The notes beneath the pieces were generated by a model. The model was not told the DNA's origin. It saw only the letters and a list, made by a program, of their open reading frames with translations, and searched no databases. Shown here in pieces: positions 9,415 to 18,200 of a DNA stretch of 64,000 bases. Within the stretch, counting starts at the first letter, position 1. The number at the start of each line of letters is the position of its first letter. The translations under genes and the position numbers were made by a program. Source of the stretch: Dallia pectoralis (taxonomy: Eukaryota; Chordata; Actinopteri; Esociformes; Umbridae); contig CM055744.1 in NCBI GenBank assembly GCA_029465975.1, forward strand, positions 5,382,996-5,446,995, read 5' to 3'.

Positions 9415-11580
9415 CTAGTGCGGCAGAGAGTCCGCCATCTTGTGCGGCTCAGAGTCTGCCGTCGTGGGCGACGTCGTGGCGGAGGCCATCGTGGGCGCCG
9501 TCGTGGCGGCGGCCATCGGGGGCGCAGTCGTGGCGGCGGCCATCGTGGGCGGTGTCGTGGCGGCGGCCATCGTGAGCGTAGTCGTGGCGGCGGCCATCGT
9601 GAGCGTAGCGTGGCGGCGGCCATCGTGAGCGTAGTCGTGGCGGCGGCCATCGTGAGCGTAGTCGTGGCGGCGGCCATCGTGAGCGTCGTCGTGGCGGCGG
9701 CCATCGTGGCGTCGTCGTGGCGGCGGCCATCGTGAGCGTCGTCGTGGCGGCGGCCATCGTGAGCGTCGTCGTGGCGGCGGCCATCGTGAGCGTCGTCGTG
9801 GCGCGGCCTTCGTGGGCGGCGATGCGGCAGCCATTGTGGGCGGCGATGCGGCAGCCATTGTGGGCGGCGATGCGGCAGCCATTGTGGGCGGCGATGCGGC
9901 AGCCATTGTGGGCGGCGATGCGGCAGCCATTGTGGGCGGCGATGCGGCAGCCATTGTGGGCGGCGATGCGGCAGCCATTGTGGGCGGCGATGCGGCAGCC
10001 ATTGTGGGCGGCGATGCGGCAGCCCTTGTGGACGCTGGCGTGACGGCGGCAGCCATCTTGGGCGCTGGCGGGACGACGGCAGCCATCTTGGGCGCTGGCG
10101 TGACAGCAACAGCCATCTTGAGCGCTGGCGTGACGGCGGGAGCCCTCGTGGGCGCTGGCGTGACGGCAACAGCCATCTTGAGCGCCGGCGGGACGACGGC
10201 AGCCATCGTGGACGCTGGCGTGACGGCGGCAGCCATCTTGGGCGCTGGCGGGACGACGACAGCCATCTTGGGCGCTGGCGTGACGGCGACAGCCATCTTG
10301 GGCGCTGGCGTGACGGCGACAGCCATCTTGAGCGCTGGCGTGACGGCAACAGCCATCTTGAGCGCTGGCGGGACGGCAACAGCCATCTTGAGCGCCGGCG
10401 GGACGACGGCAGCCATCTTGAGCGCTGGCGTGGCGGCAACAGCCATCTTGAGCGCTGGCGGGACGGCGGGAGCCATCGTGGACGCTGGCGTGACGGCGGC
10501 AGCCATCTTGGGCGCTGGCGGGACGACGACAGCCATCTTGGGCGCTGGCGTGACGGCGGGAGCCATCGTGGGCGCTGGCGTGACGGCAACAGCCATCTTG
10601 AGCGCCGGCGGGACGACGGCAGCCATCTTGAGCGCTGGCGTGACGGCAACAGCCATCTTGAGCGCTGGCGGGACGGCGGGAGCCATCGTGGGCGCTGGCG
10701 TGACGGCGGCAGCCATCTTGGACGCTGGCGGGACGGCGGGAACCATCGTGGACGCTGGCGTGACGGCGGCAGCCATCTTGAGCGCTGGCGTGACGGCGGG
10801 AGCCATCGTGGACGCTGGCGTGACGGCGGCAGCCATCTTGGGCGCTGGCATGGTGGCGACCATCTCAGGCGCTGGCTCTTGGAAATCCAGCCATGTCCTC
10901 CACCACGTCCTAATAACAGCCGAGGGCTGATCATCCAACCCCTCTGGGGGTTTTTCTGTCCCTGATGTCGGTGGCCGAAAAGGGTCTTCCCACTGCGGGG
11001 TTTGTGGCTGTAGCTCCAGCCATGTCCTCCACCACGTCCTAATAACAGCTGAGGGCTGTTCATCCAACCCCTCCGGGGGTTTTTCTGTCCCTGTCGTCGG
11101 CGGCAGAAAAGGGTCTTCCCACGGCGGGGGTAGTGGCTGTAGCTCCAGGGGTTTCCCTCCCCCTGTCTGCAGCCCCGGAGCAGTGGGTGGCCGTTCCTGC
11201 AGCACCAGGACCGTGGGTGCTCTCTCCGCGGTCCTCCCGGAACACCTCCTTAGCTCCCCCCCAAAAACCTTCTTGGGACGCCTTCGGGGTGCCCTCTTGC
11301 CTTCCTCCGGGAGGGACCGCGGACCCGATGTAATCGGCCCTGATAGCTGCATCGGTGGCTCATACCCGAAGTAAGCACGGAGGCGCCTATACTCCTCTTC
11401 GGGCGTCTCCGGCTTACCCCAGTCCCACTGCTCCGTGGTGCGACGGTGAGCTTCATCCTTCGGGGCGCTATAGCTTGCCCCCCCGAGGAATCCACTCACC
11501 GTCTGCTGGCTCCGCTGGCTTCTTTGTGGGCTTCGCATTCTGTCAAGGTCCGTCCAAGGTGTAGTGCGTGAGGAAGCCAT
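9415..11580 (-). CDS. 721-aa repeat-rich ORF of the LTR element
   Basis: I do not recognise the protein family. The ATG at 11580-11578 lies inside the 5' LTR (U5 side), so the first 13 residues (MASSRTTPWTDLD) are LTR-encoded. Residues ~1-110 are a unique polar segment with TEQWDWGKPETPEEEYRRLR and a basic patch (RAPRRRPKK). Next come two imperfect copies of a ~42-residue proline/tryptophan-rich unit (WEDPF, EKPPEGLD, SAVIRTWWRTW). About 400 residues follow of a decapeptide repeat like PALKMAVAVT, then PPTMAAAS octads, then RSRWPPPR/HDDAHDGR repeats as the frame crosses related units. It ends at TAG (9417-9415). The length and the unique N-terminal domain suggest a real accessory or gag-like product, but purely repeat-driven openness of the C-terminal part is possible. 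A GTGAGT at 11499-11494 (minus) could act as a splice donor. Confidence 0.5.
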   Translation of the reverse strand: MASSRTTPWTDLDRMRSPQRSQRSQQTVSGFLGGASYSAPKDEAHRRTTEQWDWGKPETPEEEYRRLRAYFGYEPPMQLSGPITSGPRSLPEEGKRAPRRRPKKVFGGELRRCSGRTAERAPTVLVLQERPPTAPGLQTGGGKPLELQPLPPPWEDPFLPPTTGTEKPPEGLDEQPSAVIRTWWRTWLELQPQTPQWEDPFRPPTSGTEKPPEGLDDQPSAVIRTWWRTWLDFQEPAPEMVATMPAPKMAAAVTPASTMAPAVTPALKMAAAVTPASTMVPAVPPASKMAAAVTPAPTMAPAVPPALKMAVAVTPALKMAAVVPPALKMAVAVTPAPTMAPAVTPAPKMAVVVPPAPKMAAAVTPASTMAPAVPPALKMAVAATPALKMAAVVPPALKMAVAVPPALKMAVAVTPALKMAVAVTPAPKMAVAVTPAPKMAVVVPPAPKMAAAVTPASTMAAVVPPALKMAVAVTPAPTRAPAVTPALKMAVAVTPAPKMAAVVPPAPKMAAAVTPASTRAAASPPTMAAASPPTMAAASPPTMAAASPPTMAAASPPTMAAASPPTMAAASPPTMAAASPPTMAAASPPTKAAPRRRSRWPPPRRRSRWPPPRRRSRWPPPRRRHDGRRHDDAHDGRRHDYAHDGRRHDYAHDGRRHATLTMAAATTTLTMAAATTPPTMAAATTAPPMAAATTAPTMASATTSPTTADSEPHKMADSLPH
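9470..10870. repeat. GC-rich coding-phase minisatellite inside the LTR element
   Basis: Three related sub-arrays run left to right: ~24-bp CGTCGTGGCGGCGGCCATCG units (9470-9805), nine 24-bp GGCGGCGATGCGGCAGCCAT units (~9815-10025), and ~27 copies of a 30-bp unit such as GGCGCTGGCGTGACGGCGGC plus AGCCATCTTG (10026-10855). All units share the core GGCAGCCATC. Units of 24 and 30 bp preserve reading frame, so both strands are open in several frames. Confidence 0.95.
10890..11140. repeat. Two tandem copies of a ~126-bp unit
   Basis: The blocks starting CCATGTCCTCCACCACGTCC near 10892 and again near 11021 share most of their sequence, including AATAACAGC and TTTTTCTGTCCCTG. On the minus strand they encode the repeated ~42-residue units of the LTR-element ORF. 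Confidence 0.85.
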
Positions 11581-11924
11581 GTGCAGAGTCGTATATCCGT
11601 TTTGACAGGTTTATTTAAAGACACGAACTTAAAACAAACCGTAAACGGCGACAAACACTAAACTGTTGATATGAAATAAAAGGTGCGCATATAGCGTCTT
11701 ACACAAAACCCATATAATGACAACAGTAGTATAACACACTCACCTCTAAAATAACGTGTGACATGTAACAATGCGAAGCAACGAGTGCACTGCTCGCGAC
11801 CCTCTTATATCCCATTGATTATAAGTGCAAACAGCCGTGAGACAAACGTAAACACGGAAGTGAAACAAGGAAGTGCATCACCGAAATATGTCCGTGTAGC
11901 AACGCCACCACACCAATCGTGACA
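11541..11924 (-). repeat. 5' LTR of minus-strand retroelement (384 bp)
   Basis: Identical by eye to 8847-9230. Read on the minus strand it carries ATATAAGAGG (11820-11811) as a TATA box and AATAAA (11615-11610) as a poly(A) signal, with the ORF start codon at 11580 downstream of that signal. The CTCAC duplication follows at 11925-11929. Confidence 0.93.
11811..11820 (-). promoter_or_regulatory. TATA box of LTR promoter
   Basis: ATATAAGAGG on the minus strand, followed 25-35 bp downstream by GC-rich sequence where initiation would be expected. The same motif is present in the other LTR at 9117-9126. Confidence 0.55.
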
Positions 11925-12204
11925 CTCACTGTGAAATTGTGCTCACATGTTTTGTTTTTCCCGGTAAAGATCCAGGCTTTAAGGCTTGAAATTTGCTGTC
12001 TCCGAAAGCCAGGCCACAGTCTGCAGATTGGATTTGCATGAGCTGTGCTCATGGCTAGTGAGTGTTGTTTTAACTGAACGATAATTTAAAATGGACATTT
12101 CTAAAAACATGGCTTTTTCTAGAATTTACCTAAAGAAGTTGTGATGGAGACAAAACATGCAACTCAGACTAAACATGCAAACCAACTTTCCCTCTTCTTC
12201 CATT

Positions 12205-13595
12205 CTCCAGTCAAGACATCCACCATCATTCCTGTCCTCAAGAAACCCAAGAATCACAGGGCTAAATAACTACAGACCTGTCGCCCTGACCTCTGTGGTA
12301 ATGAAGTAATTTGAGCGCCTAGTGCTGTCCCACCTCAAAGCCATTACGGACCCTCTCCTGGGCCCCCTGCAGTTTGCCTACAGACAGAATAGGTCTGTTG
12401 AAGACGCAGTAAACATGGCCCTCCAGTGCATCCTCCAGCACCTGGATTCCTCAGGAACCTATGCCAGGATCCTGTTGATGGACCTGTAGATGTACCACAG
12501 ACTTCCTGTCTGACAGGAGGCAACGTGTGATTTTGGGGAAACATGTCTCTGACTCCAGGGCCATCAGCATCGGTTCCCCTCATGCCCTGCATCCTGTCCC
12601 CTCTACCCTTCTGCCTGAACACCAACAGCTGCACCTCTAGTCGCCGATCCGTCACACTCCTGAAGTTTGCTGATGACACCTCTGTATATTTCTGTAGTCG
12701 TGCAGCCAGAACAATCTGGAGCATAACACTCTAAAGACTGTGGAGATGGTTGTGCATTTTTAGGTAGACCCCAGCCCCACCCACCCTGTGTGACTCCAGC
12801 CCCACCCACCCTGTGTGACTCCAGCCCCACCCACCCTGTGTGATCCCAGCCCCACCCACCCTGTGTGACTCCAGCCCCACCCACCCCCATCACCCTGTGT
12901 GACTCCAGCCCCACCCACCCTGTGTGACTCCAGCCCCACACACCCTGTGTGATCCCAGCCCCACCCACCCTGTGTGACTCCAGCCCCACCCACCCCCATC
13001 ACCCTGTGTGACCCCAGCCCCACCCACCACTTAACCCTGTGTGACCCCAGCCCCACCCACCACTTAACCCTGTGTGACCCCAGCCCCACCCACCACTTAA
13101 CCCTGTGTGACCCCAGCCCCACCCACCACTTAACCCTGTGTGACCCCAGCCCCACCCACCACTTCACCCTGTGTGACTCCAGCCCCATCACCCTGTGTGA
13201 CCCCAGCCCCACCCACCACTTCACCCTGTGTGACTGCAGTCACCATTGCAGAGGGCTTTCGCTTCCTTGGCATCATCGTCACCCAGGACCTTAAGTGGGA
13301 GCTAAACACATGCTTCATCACCAAAAAAGCACAGCAGAGGATGAACTTCTTGCAGCAGTTGAAGAAATTTTATCTGCCAAAGACAATGATGGTGCACTTA
13401 CTCTCCACTTTCATCGCCATCTGGTTCGCTGCAGCCTCCGCCAAGGAAAAGGGCAGGCTGCAGTGTTATTAGATCTGTTGAAAAGGTGATTGGCTGCAAT
13501 CTGCAATCTCTCGAGGACCTGTACGCAATCAGGACCCTCAAGGGTGCAGGAAAGATTGTGGCGACCCCTCCCATAAAGGACACAAACTGTTTCAA
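12205..13595 (+). mobile_element. LINE fragment (RT region), degenerate
   Basis: Plus-strand translation pieces read KTSTIIPVLKKP, NYRPVALTSVVMK, GPLQFAYRQNRSVEDAVNMA, CTSSRRSVTLLKFADDTS and, after the CCCCACCC array, EGFRFLGIIVTQDLKWELN, IGCNLQSLEDLYA and GAGKIVATP. These are consecutive RT and post-RT blocks of the LINE type at 5411-7800. The catalytic FADD is preserved here, but stops and deletions (for example around 12490) kill the copy. It is truncated at both ends and no 3' tail is seen. Confidence 0.85.
12765..13245. repeat. CCCCACCCACC minisatellite embedded in LINE
   Basis: About 17 tandem copies of 25-bp (CTGTGTGACTCCAGCCCCAC plus CCACC) and 33-bp (with CACTTAACC or CACTTCACC added) units. 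The array sits exactly where this LINE type encodes a short proline-rich segment of the form DPAPPTPITLCD, so it appears to be an in-situ expansion of that stretch. Confidence 0.92.
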
Positions 13596-13649
13596 CAATA
13601 ATCAAGAATGTAAAGGCTCTTTATATCATGTATATATCGTACAGTGGCC

Positions 13650-15140
13650 CCTTGCAAAAATATCTATAAATATGCAGCCTCCATGCACATCGATGAATCC
13701 CATAAGACCATATTATGTTTGAGTCTGTAAAGTGGTACACAAAAGAATTGTAATTATATGAATGGTTTATTTCAATTTGAAAGTTGACACATAGAAAATT
13801 AAATAGAACCTGAATTAAATGTTTAATTATAGGAAAGGTTTATTAAAGTGGATTTGTTCGATTTAATGTCAGGCTTGTTTTATTATTTAAAAGTGGAACA
13901 TAATAAATTGGAACATTCAAGTCACAAGTGTGTCCTTCAGCACATGTTTTTTTATCTGCTCGCCAGCCTTTGGATGCCACCCCAGTAATTTGACAATGGA
14001 GGGCACTGCGAGCAAGAGGGTAGTGGAGTATGTTTGGCGATCACAGAAAAGCTCACTATTATGTGTCGATCAGTCAAGCACAGATTGTCATATTGCAGTG
14101 TTGATCCTCCCAAATACCAGATTGTCAGATGGAACTATACTATAGAGATTCATTGCAAATGATATTGAATGTATCGTGATTACATTGAAAAGCTGAACAA
14201 CTGGCGAAAATGATTTTGACAGACAGCTCTGCTGTAGAATATGAGGACAAGCTAGACACTAACTACCAGAGATATTTGAGGCGTTGGAGAAATGAATTTA
14301 AATTGCCAATTAATGAAGGGATGTATAAAGCTCCTGTCCAGCATATTGCCCATCATTTGTATTTCCGTTTTTATGCTGCGCTACATGGTTTCTAAGTTAC
14401 TGTAGTTAAAGCCAAATGGAAAGTGGAAGTCAAAAGCCAGGAAGTAAAGAAACTGCATTGTTTTATAAGTTGATTATAATTCCAAAGTTATATAGTTTTA
14501 AAAAGTAAAAGTTACCTAATTCCTAATATTCATTAATCATGTCTATTTACAGTTGATGTAGACATTTACAGATTAGCTATTCCTCCAGCAGAGTGTGGTC
14601 TGAACACTGGTGCAGTTGTTTAGTTAATAGTTTACAGTTTGGAGGGGATTTTGGGGGGCGTTGAGTATAGTCGTGTTATTCACTGTGGGACATATGGGCA
14701 GATGCTCTGAGCTGGAGCAAGGGAAAAGCAAACTAAAAATTCAGGTGACAGGATTTATTTTGTTCATGATTGACCTGCCTACATGCCATTTATCTGACGG
14801 AGAATCTTTTTTGGAACAACAACCTACTGTGATCTTCTCTACACACTTGTGCTGGAGTCATGAAGGCCCTTGATGTAGCTTGCAACTGGCAGAGGATGGT
14901 CTCGTTGATGGATCTGAGTGGAGATCTGCTTCAAGATTGACTAGGAGATGTGTATTTGTTTTCAGGTTCATGATAGCTTGCAAACTGGAGTTCGATCTAA
15001 AATAGCTAGTTAGCAAGTCCACCTTGTTAACTAGAATGTGGCGACCTTGGAGTTTACATTGCATTATGATATGTCATTTCTTGTACAGCTGTGTATTAAT
15101 GAAGAATGATGAATAGCTGACTGACCTGCCTTGTTTCTTG
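13650..15140. other. Intron sequence upstream of first visible igsf21 exon
   Basis: AT-rich unique-looking sequence without a recognisable exon; short ORFs such as 13930-14145 and 14210-14395 have no family match I know. The segment ends in the TTGTTTCTTGTTTCACAG acceptor of the next exon. Confidence 0.5.
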
Positions 15141-15148
15141 TTTCACAG

Positions 15149-15264
15149 CACCTCCGAACAACATCTCAGTTACTGCTGAGAATTGTCCCGCTCCATTCAG
15201 CCGGTACCAGGCCCAGAACTTCACTCTGCTATGCACCGCAAAAGGAGGCAAACCGGCCCCTTCG
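15149..15264 (+). CDS. igsf21: igsf21 exon: start of Ig-like domain 2
   Basis: The exon lies between TTTCACAG (acceptor AG 15147-15148) and GTGAGT (donor 15265). It encodes APPNNISVTAENCPAPFSRY and then QAQNFTLLCTAKGGKPAPS. PAPFSRYQAQNFTL and GGKPAP are hallmarks of IGSF21. It contains two N-glycosylation sequons and the B-strand cysteine of the second Ig-like domain. It enters in phase 1 (completing an Ala codon) and leaves in phase 0. Confidence 0.93.
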
Positions 15265-18200
15265 GTGAGTTACACATTTGTGCACTACGGCATGTTGTGG
15301 AGTGAACATATCGGTGCAATATCTTCTGGGACAGGCACACGGAGACCTAGGGCTTGCTCACTGTTAAGAGTCAATCTAAAAGGTTCTGGTTATGTGTAGT
15401 CCACTTCCAGTTGAACCATGACCTGAGTAATGGTTGAAACAAGGTAGTTGAAGAAGGGACTAATTAATTTCCTATTGAACATTTTGACTAGAATCATAAT
15501 TAATACTAATACACTGGCCAGAGTTATCATTATAGAGAGAATTAGAGAATATTTCCAACAGAGACAAACTGGTAGACAGAGGTAAGATAATTATGCTTTT
15601 CACAAAGGGGACTCATTAATAACCATTGTCTCGGTAATTGCCATTAGACCGCCTAATAGACCCAACTTCCTGAGTAGACGGACGTTCTGCTAGTAGTGGA
15701 GATAGCCAACGCCACACGCTCTGCTATTCTCTGGCCTGTGAGCCTGTGGACTCCACTTGAGTGGCGCTACCTGCTGTTTGTCTCCCCTGTGCCATTAATC
15801 ATGGTCCAAGGGTGTATCATAATGTAGGTCAGATTCATGTGACACCTTATCCCACATAATTATGAGCCCAGTAAGAGGGGAACACAAGGTGAACATGATT
15901 TCCTGTGCTGACTGACTGCCGTGTACTCCGCAATTAGGATCACACAGCTGGTTTCAAGTCATTATAGTCTTGCATTGCTGGACCTCTACCCTAACCACCC
16001 TTATGGGAGAATTGAGATGGCACTTGTAAGATTCCGCACACCTTTGATCCATGACCAAAATCATTAAACCGGAAAAGCAGGAGAGAACTTTTGTATTATC
16101 TTGAGTTGCAAGATGTTAATCTTTCTTAGGAGTTACACGTTTTCTAACAATCAAAGGATTACACTGTCTGTATGCCAGAATAATTAGGAGGCGGTCGATG
16201 ATTGTGAGACCACTAAACAGTCTATATACATCCTCCAATCAGAAATGTATCTGTATGTGTGTATCTTACAGTCTACATGTGTATTATCTGTAGTCTATAT
16301 GGGTCTATTCATTAGTTATATAACATACACACACAGATACCATGTCTTGGAGTTTATTTCTTTACTGAGGATCTATGTGTGTGTGGCACTATCTGTAATT
16401 GGAACCAGATGTTTCCCATCTCCTTTGTGGAGTTTCAGTCAGTACCTCATGCAGTGTGTTAAGCTTTAATGGCCATTATCTCACAATTTTAAAGACCATC
16501 TCTCCAAATATGCCTATAGACTGTCAATTAGATTCTAAATCAACTAATGCATTGCTTGGGTTGGTAATTTCATTTGAGAGATGAGGATCGGTTCATTTAT
16601 TTAATTCCAGTTTGCCATAAAACACAGTATTTCTTTGATATACTGCACTGGTTTAAAACAGAACAGTGTGTATTAAGTGCAGAAATTGAACGCATTCTGA
16701 ATGTATGATTCATCACGATTAGCCACGACGATTATGCGATTAATCATGATGAATTATTTTAATCATTTGGCAGCTCTAGCAAAACAATAGTATATTGTTT
16801 TATATTCTTACATTTTCTCCATATTTATGGAAAACAATCTAGTCTTTTCAGTTACCGGTTCTTCACTGAGATTTTTCATATCTTAACATTTTGGAAATAC
16901 GATAAAACGGCAATGTTTTAGAAATATCAATTTTGAAAAATTAGTGGCCAATTTCCTGAATGCATGAGCATGTGCATTATACAAAGCTTGAATGCTACTG
17001 TATTATTTGAATATGGGCGACCATGTGTATTTCCTGAGATCCTTTGTAGCCTGTAGATAATGTGCTAGTTTCTGTAAAAGACTATTAATCACTGTCTTTT
17101 TAAATGGAATGTCCATAACCCCACTACGTTATGTTGTTTTGACCCATAAGATATAAATATAAATCAGCATAACCATTTTAACCTTAACTTGATTTGTTGA
17201 ACTGTAAGGCTATGGGATATTAGACATACATCCTTTTTATAATGAGCATTATCAAGTGATGTTTTCCCTTTCAAAAGAAAAAATCACTAAGCGCAAGCAA
17301 GAACTCTGAAAAGAGATTCAATAATTGAGAGTAGACAACATTTTCGATGTTCAATTACATTGAGCTAGCAGACGAAGCAGACTTTTTTTGATGAAGATTG
17401 ATGAAGATTGATTGGTAATTTGGGCAGCACTGGTGATAGAGCATCGGACCAGAGACACTAGTTTGTTGGCCATTTAGATTTAGGATACGAGTTAAAAGGA
17501 GAGTTCACTACATTATATATTATTCTGAAGTGCTACATTAGAAGTTATTCAAGAAAGCCCTACTAGTGAAAGAAAATATTGATTAAAAAGTGTCAAATAA
17601 TCACATCAAATTCGTAGACACTAACATACATGTTACTTCTTTAATGCCCATTAGGAACTAACCATTAAAATGCCAACCAGACATACGTTTTTGCCTTTAT
17701 AACATATAATTAAGAAAGGAATGAAGCATAAATACATTCTTGTGTATTCTCCTTATGTCATTTATGTTTTTTAGTCTGTATTAGATAAACCCATGATTAG
17801 CGATGTAAGGATCGCCTCCAGAAGCACTATATTAACCTGGGTTTGGTGACTACAGCTTCAAACGCTTTTCTGCCTTCTGATGAGACGTATTTATGGTCAT
17901 TGCTTTTGTCTAAGAGCTTGTTACAAATCTATCTCAGGTCAGCTTAATAATTTCGATGGCATATCTTTCTCACCTCGGTCTTATAGGATGTTTTGTGTTT
18001 ATACAAATAACATTTAAAACAGGGTTTGATGCTTTGGTAAGCCTACATTATTTCATGTGTTTGTCAGCCATGAGGTTGTTGGAGCTGTTCTAATCTATTA
18101 AAATGCAGCAAGTTATCAATGGCAGTTTTTCCATTCAAAAGCTGTGCACTGGGTTGTGAACTTTTATTCCTTTTATTTACCAGTGATTCATCAAAAGCTA

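Larger units (their letters stand above)
8847..11924 (-). mobile_element. Complete non-autonomous LTR retroelement (3078 bp)
   Basis: Two 384-bp LTRs that I cannot distinguish flank a 2310-bp internal region, and CTCAC duplications border the whole unit. The internal region encodes no recognisable gag, protease, reverse transcriptase, RNase H or integrase. It carries a single long minus-strand ORF (11580-9415) dominated by tandem repeats. No TGG-initiated tRNA primer-binding site directly follows the 5' LTR on the minus strand; the sequence there is GAATGCGAAGCCCAC. Identical LTRs imply recent insertion, so the element must have been mobilised in trans. Its base composition (very GC-rich, CpG-rich) differs sharply from the AT-rich surroundings. 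Confidence 0.92.

Noticed and set aside
9812..10930. Plus-strand 372-aa ORF of GGDAAAIV/GAGVTATAIL repeats
   Set aside because: It is the reverse-strand shadow of the in-frame minisatellite and has no unique domain; all element signals point to the minus strand.
9369..11063. Second minus-strand ORF (564 aa, RQRPRWLPPS repeats)
   Set aside because: It overlaps the 721-aa ORF in another frame, is almost entirely repeat, and lacks the unique N-terminal domain.
12603..13294. Repeat proteins (GLESHRV, LCDPSPTHH) around 12.6-13.3 kb
   Set aside because: Frames produced by 25/33-bp minisatellite units within a dead LINE.
1..15148. Search for the first Ig-domain and signal-peptide exons of igsf21
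   Set aside because: No exon resembling the mammalian segment ending in GNIFLNV was found; those exons are presumably beyond the window start.
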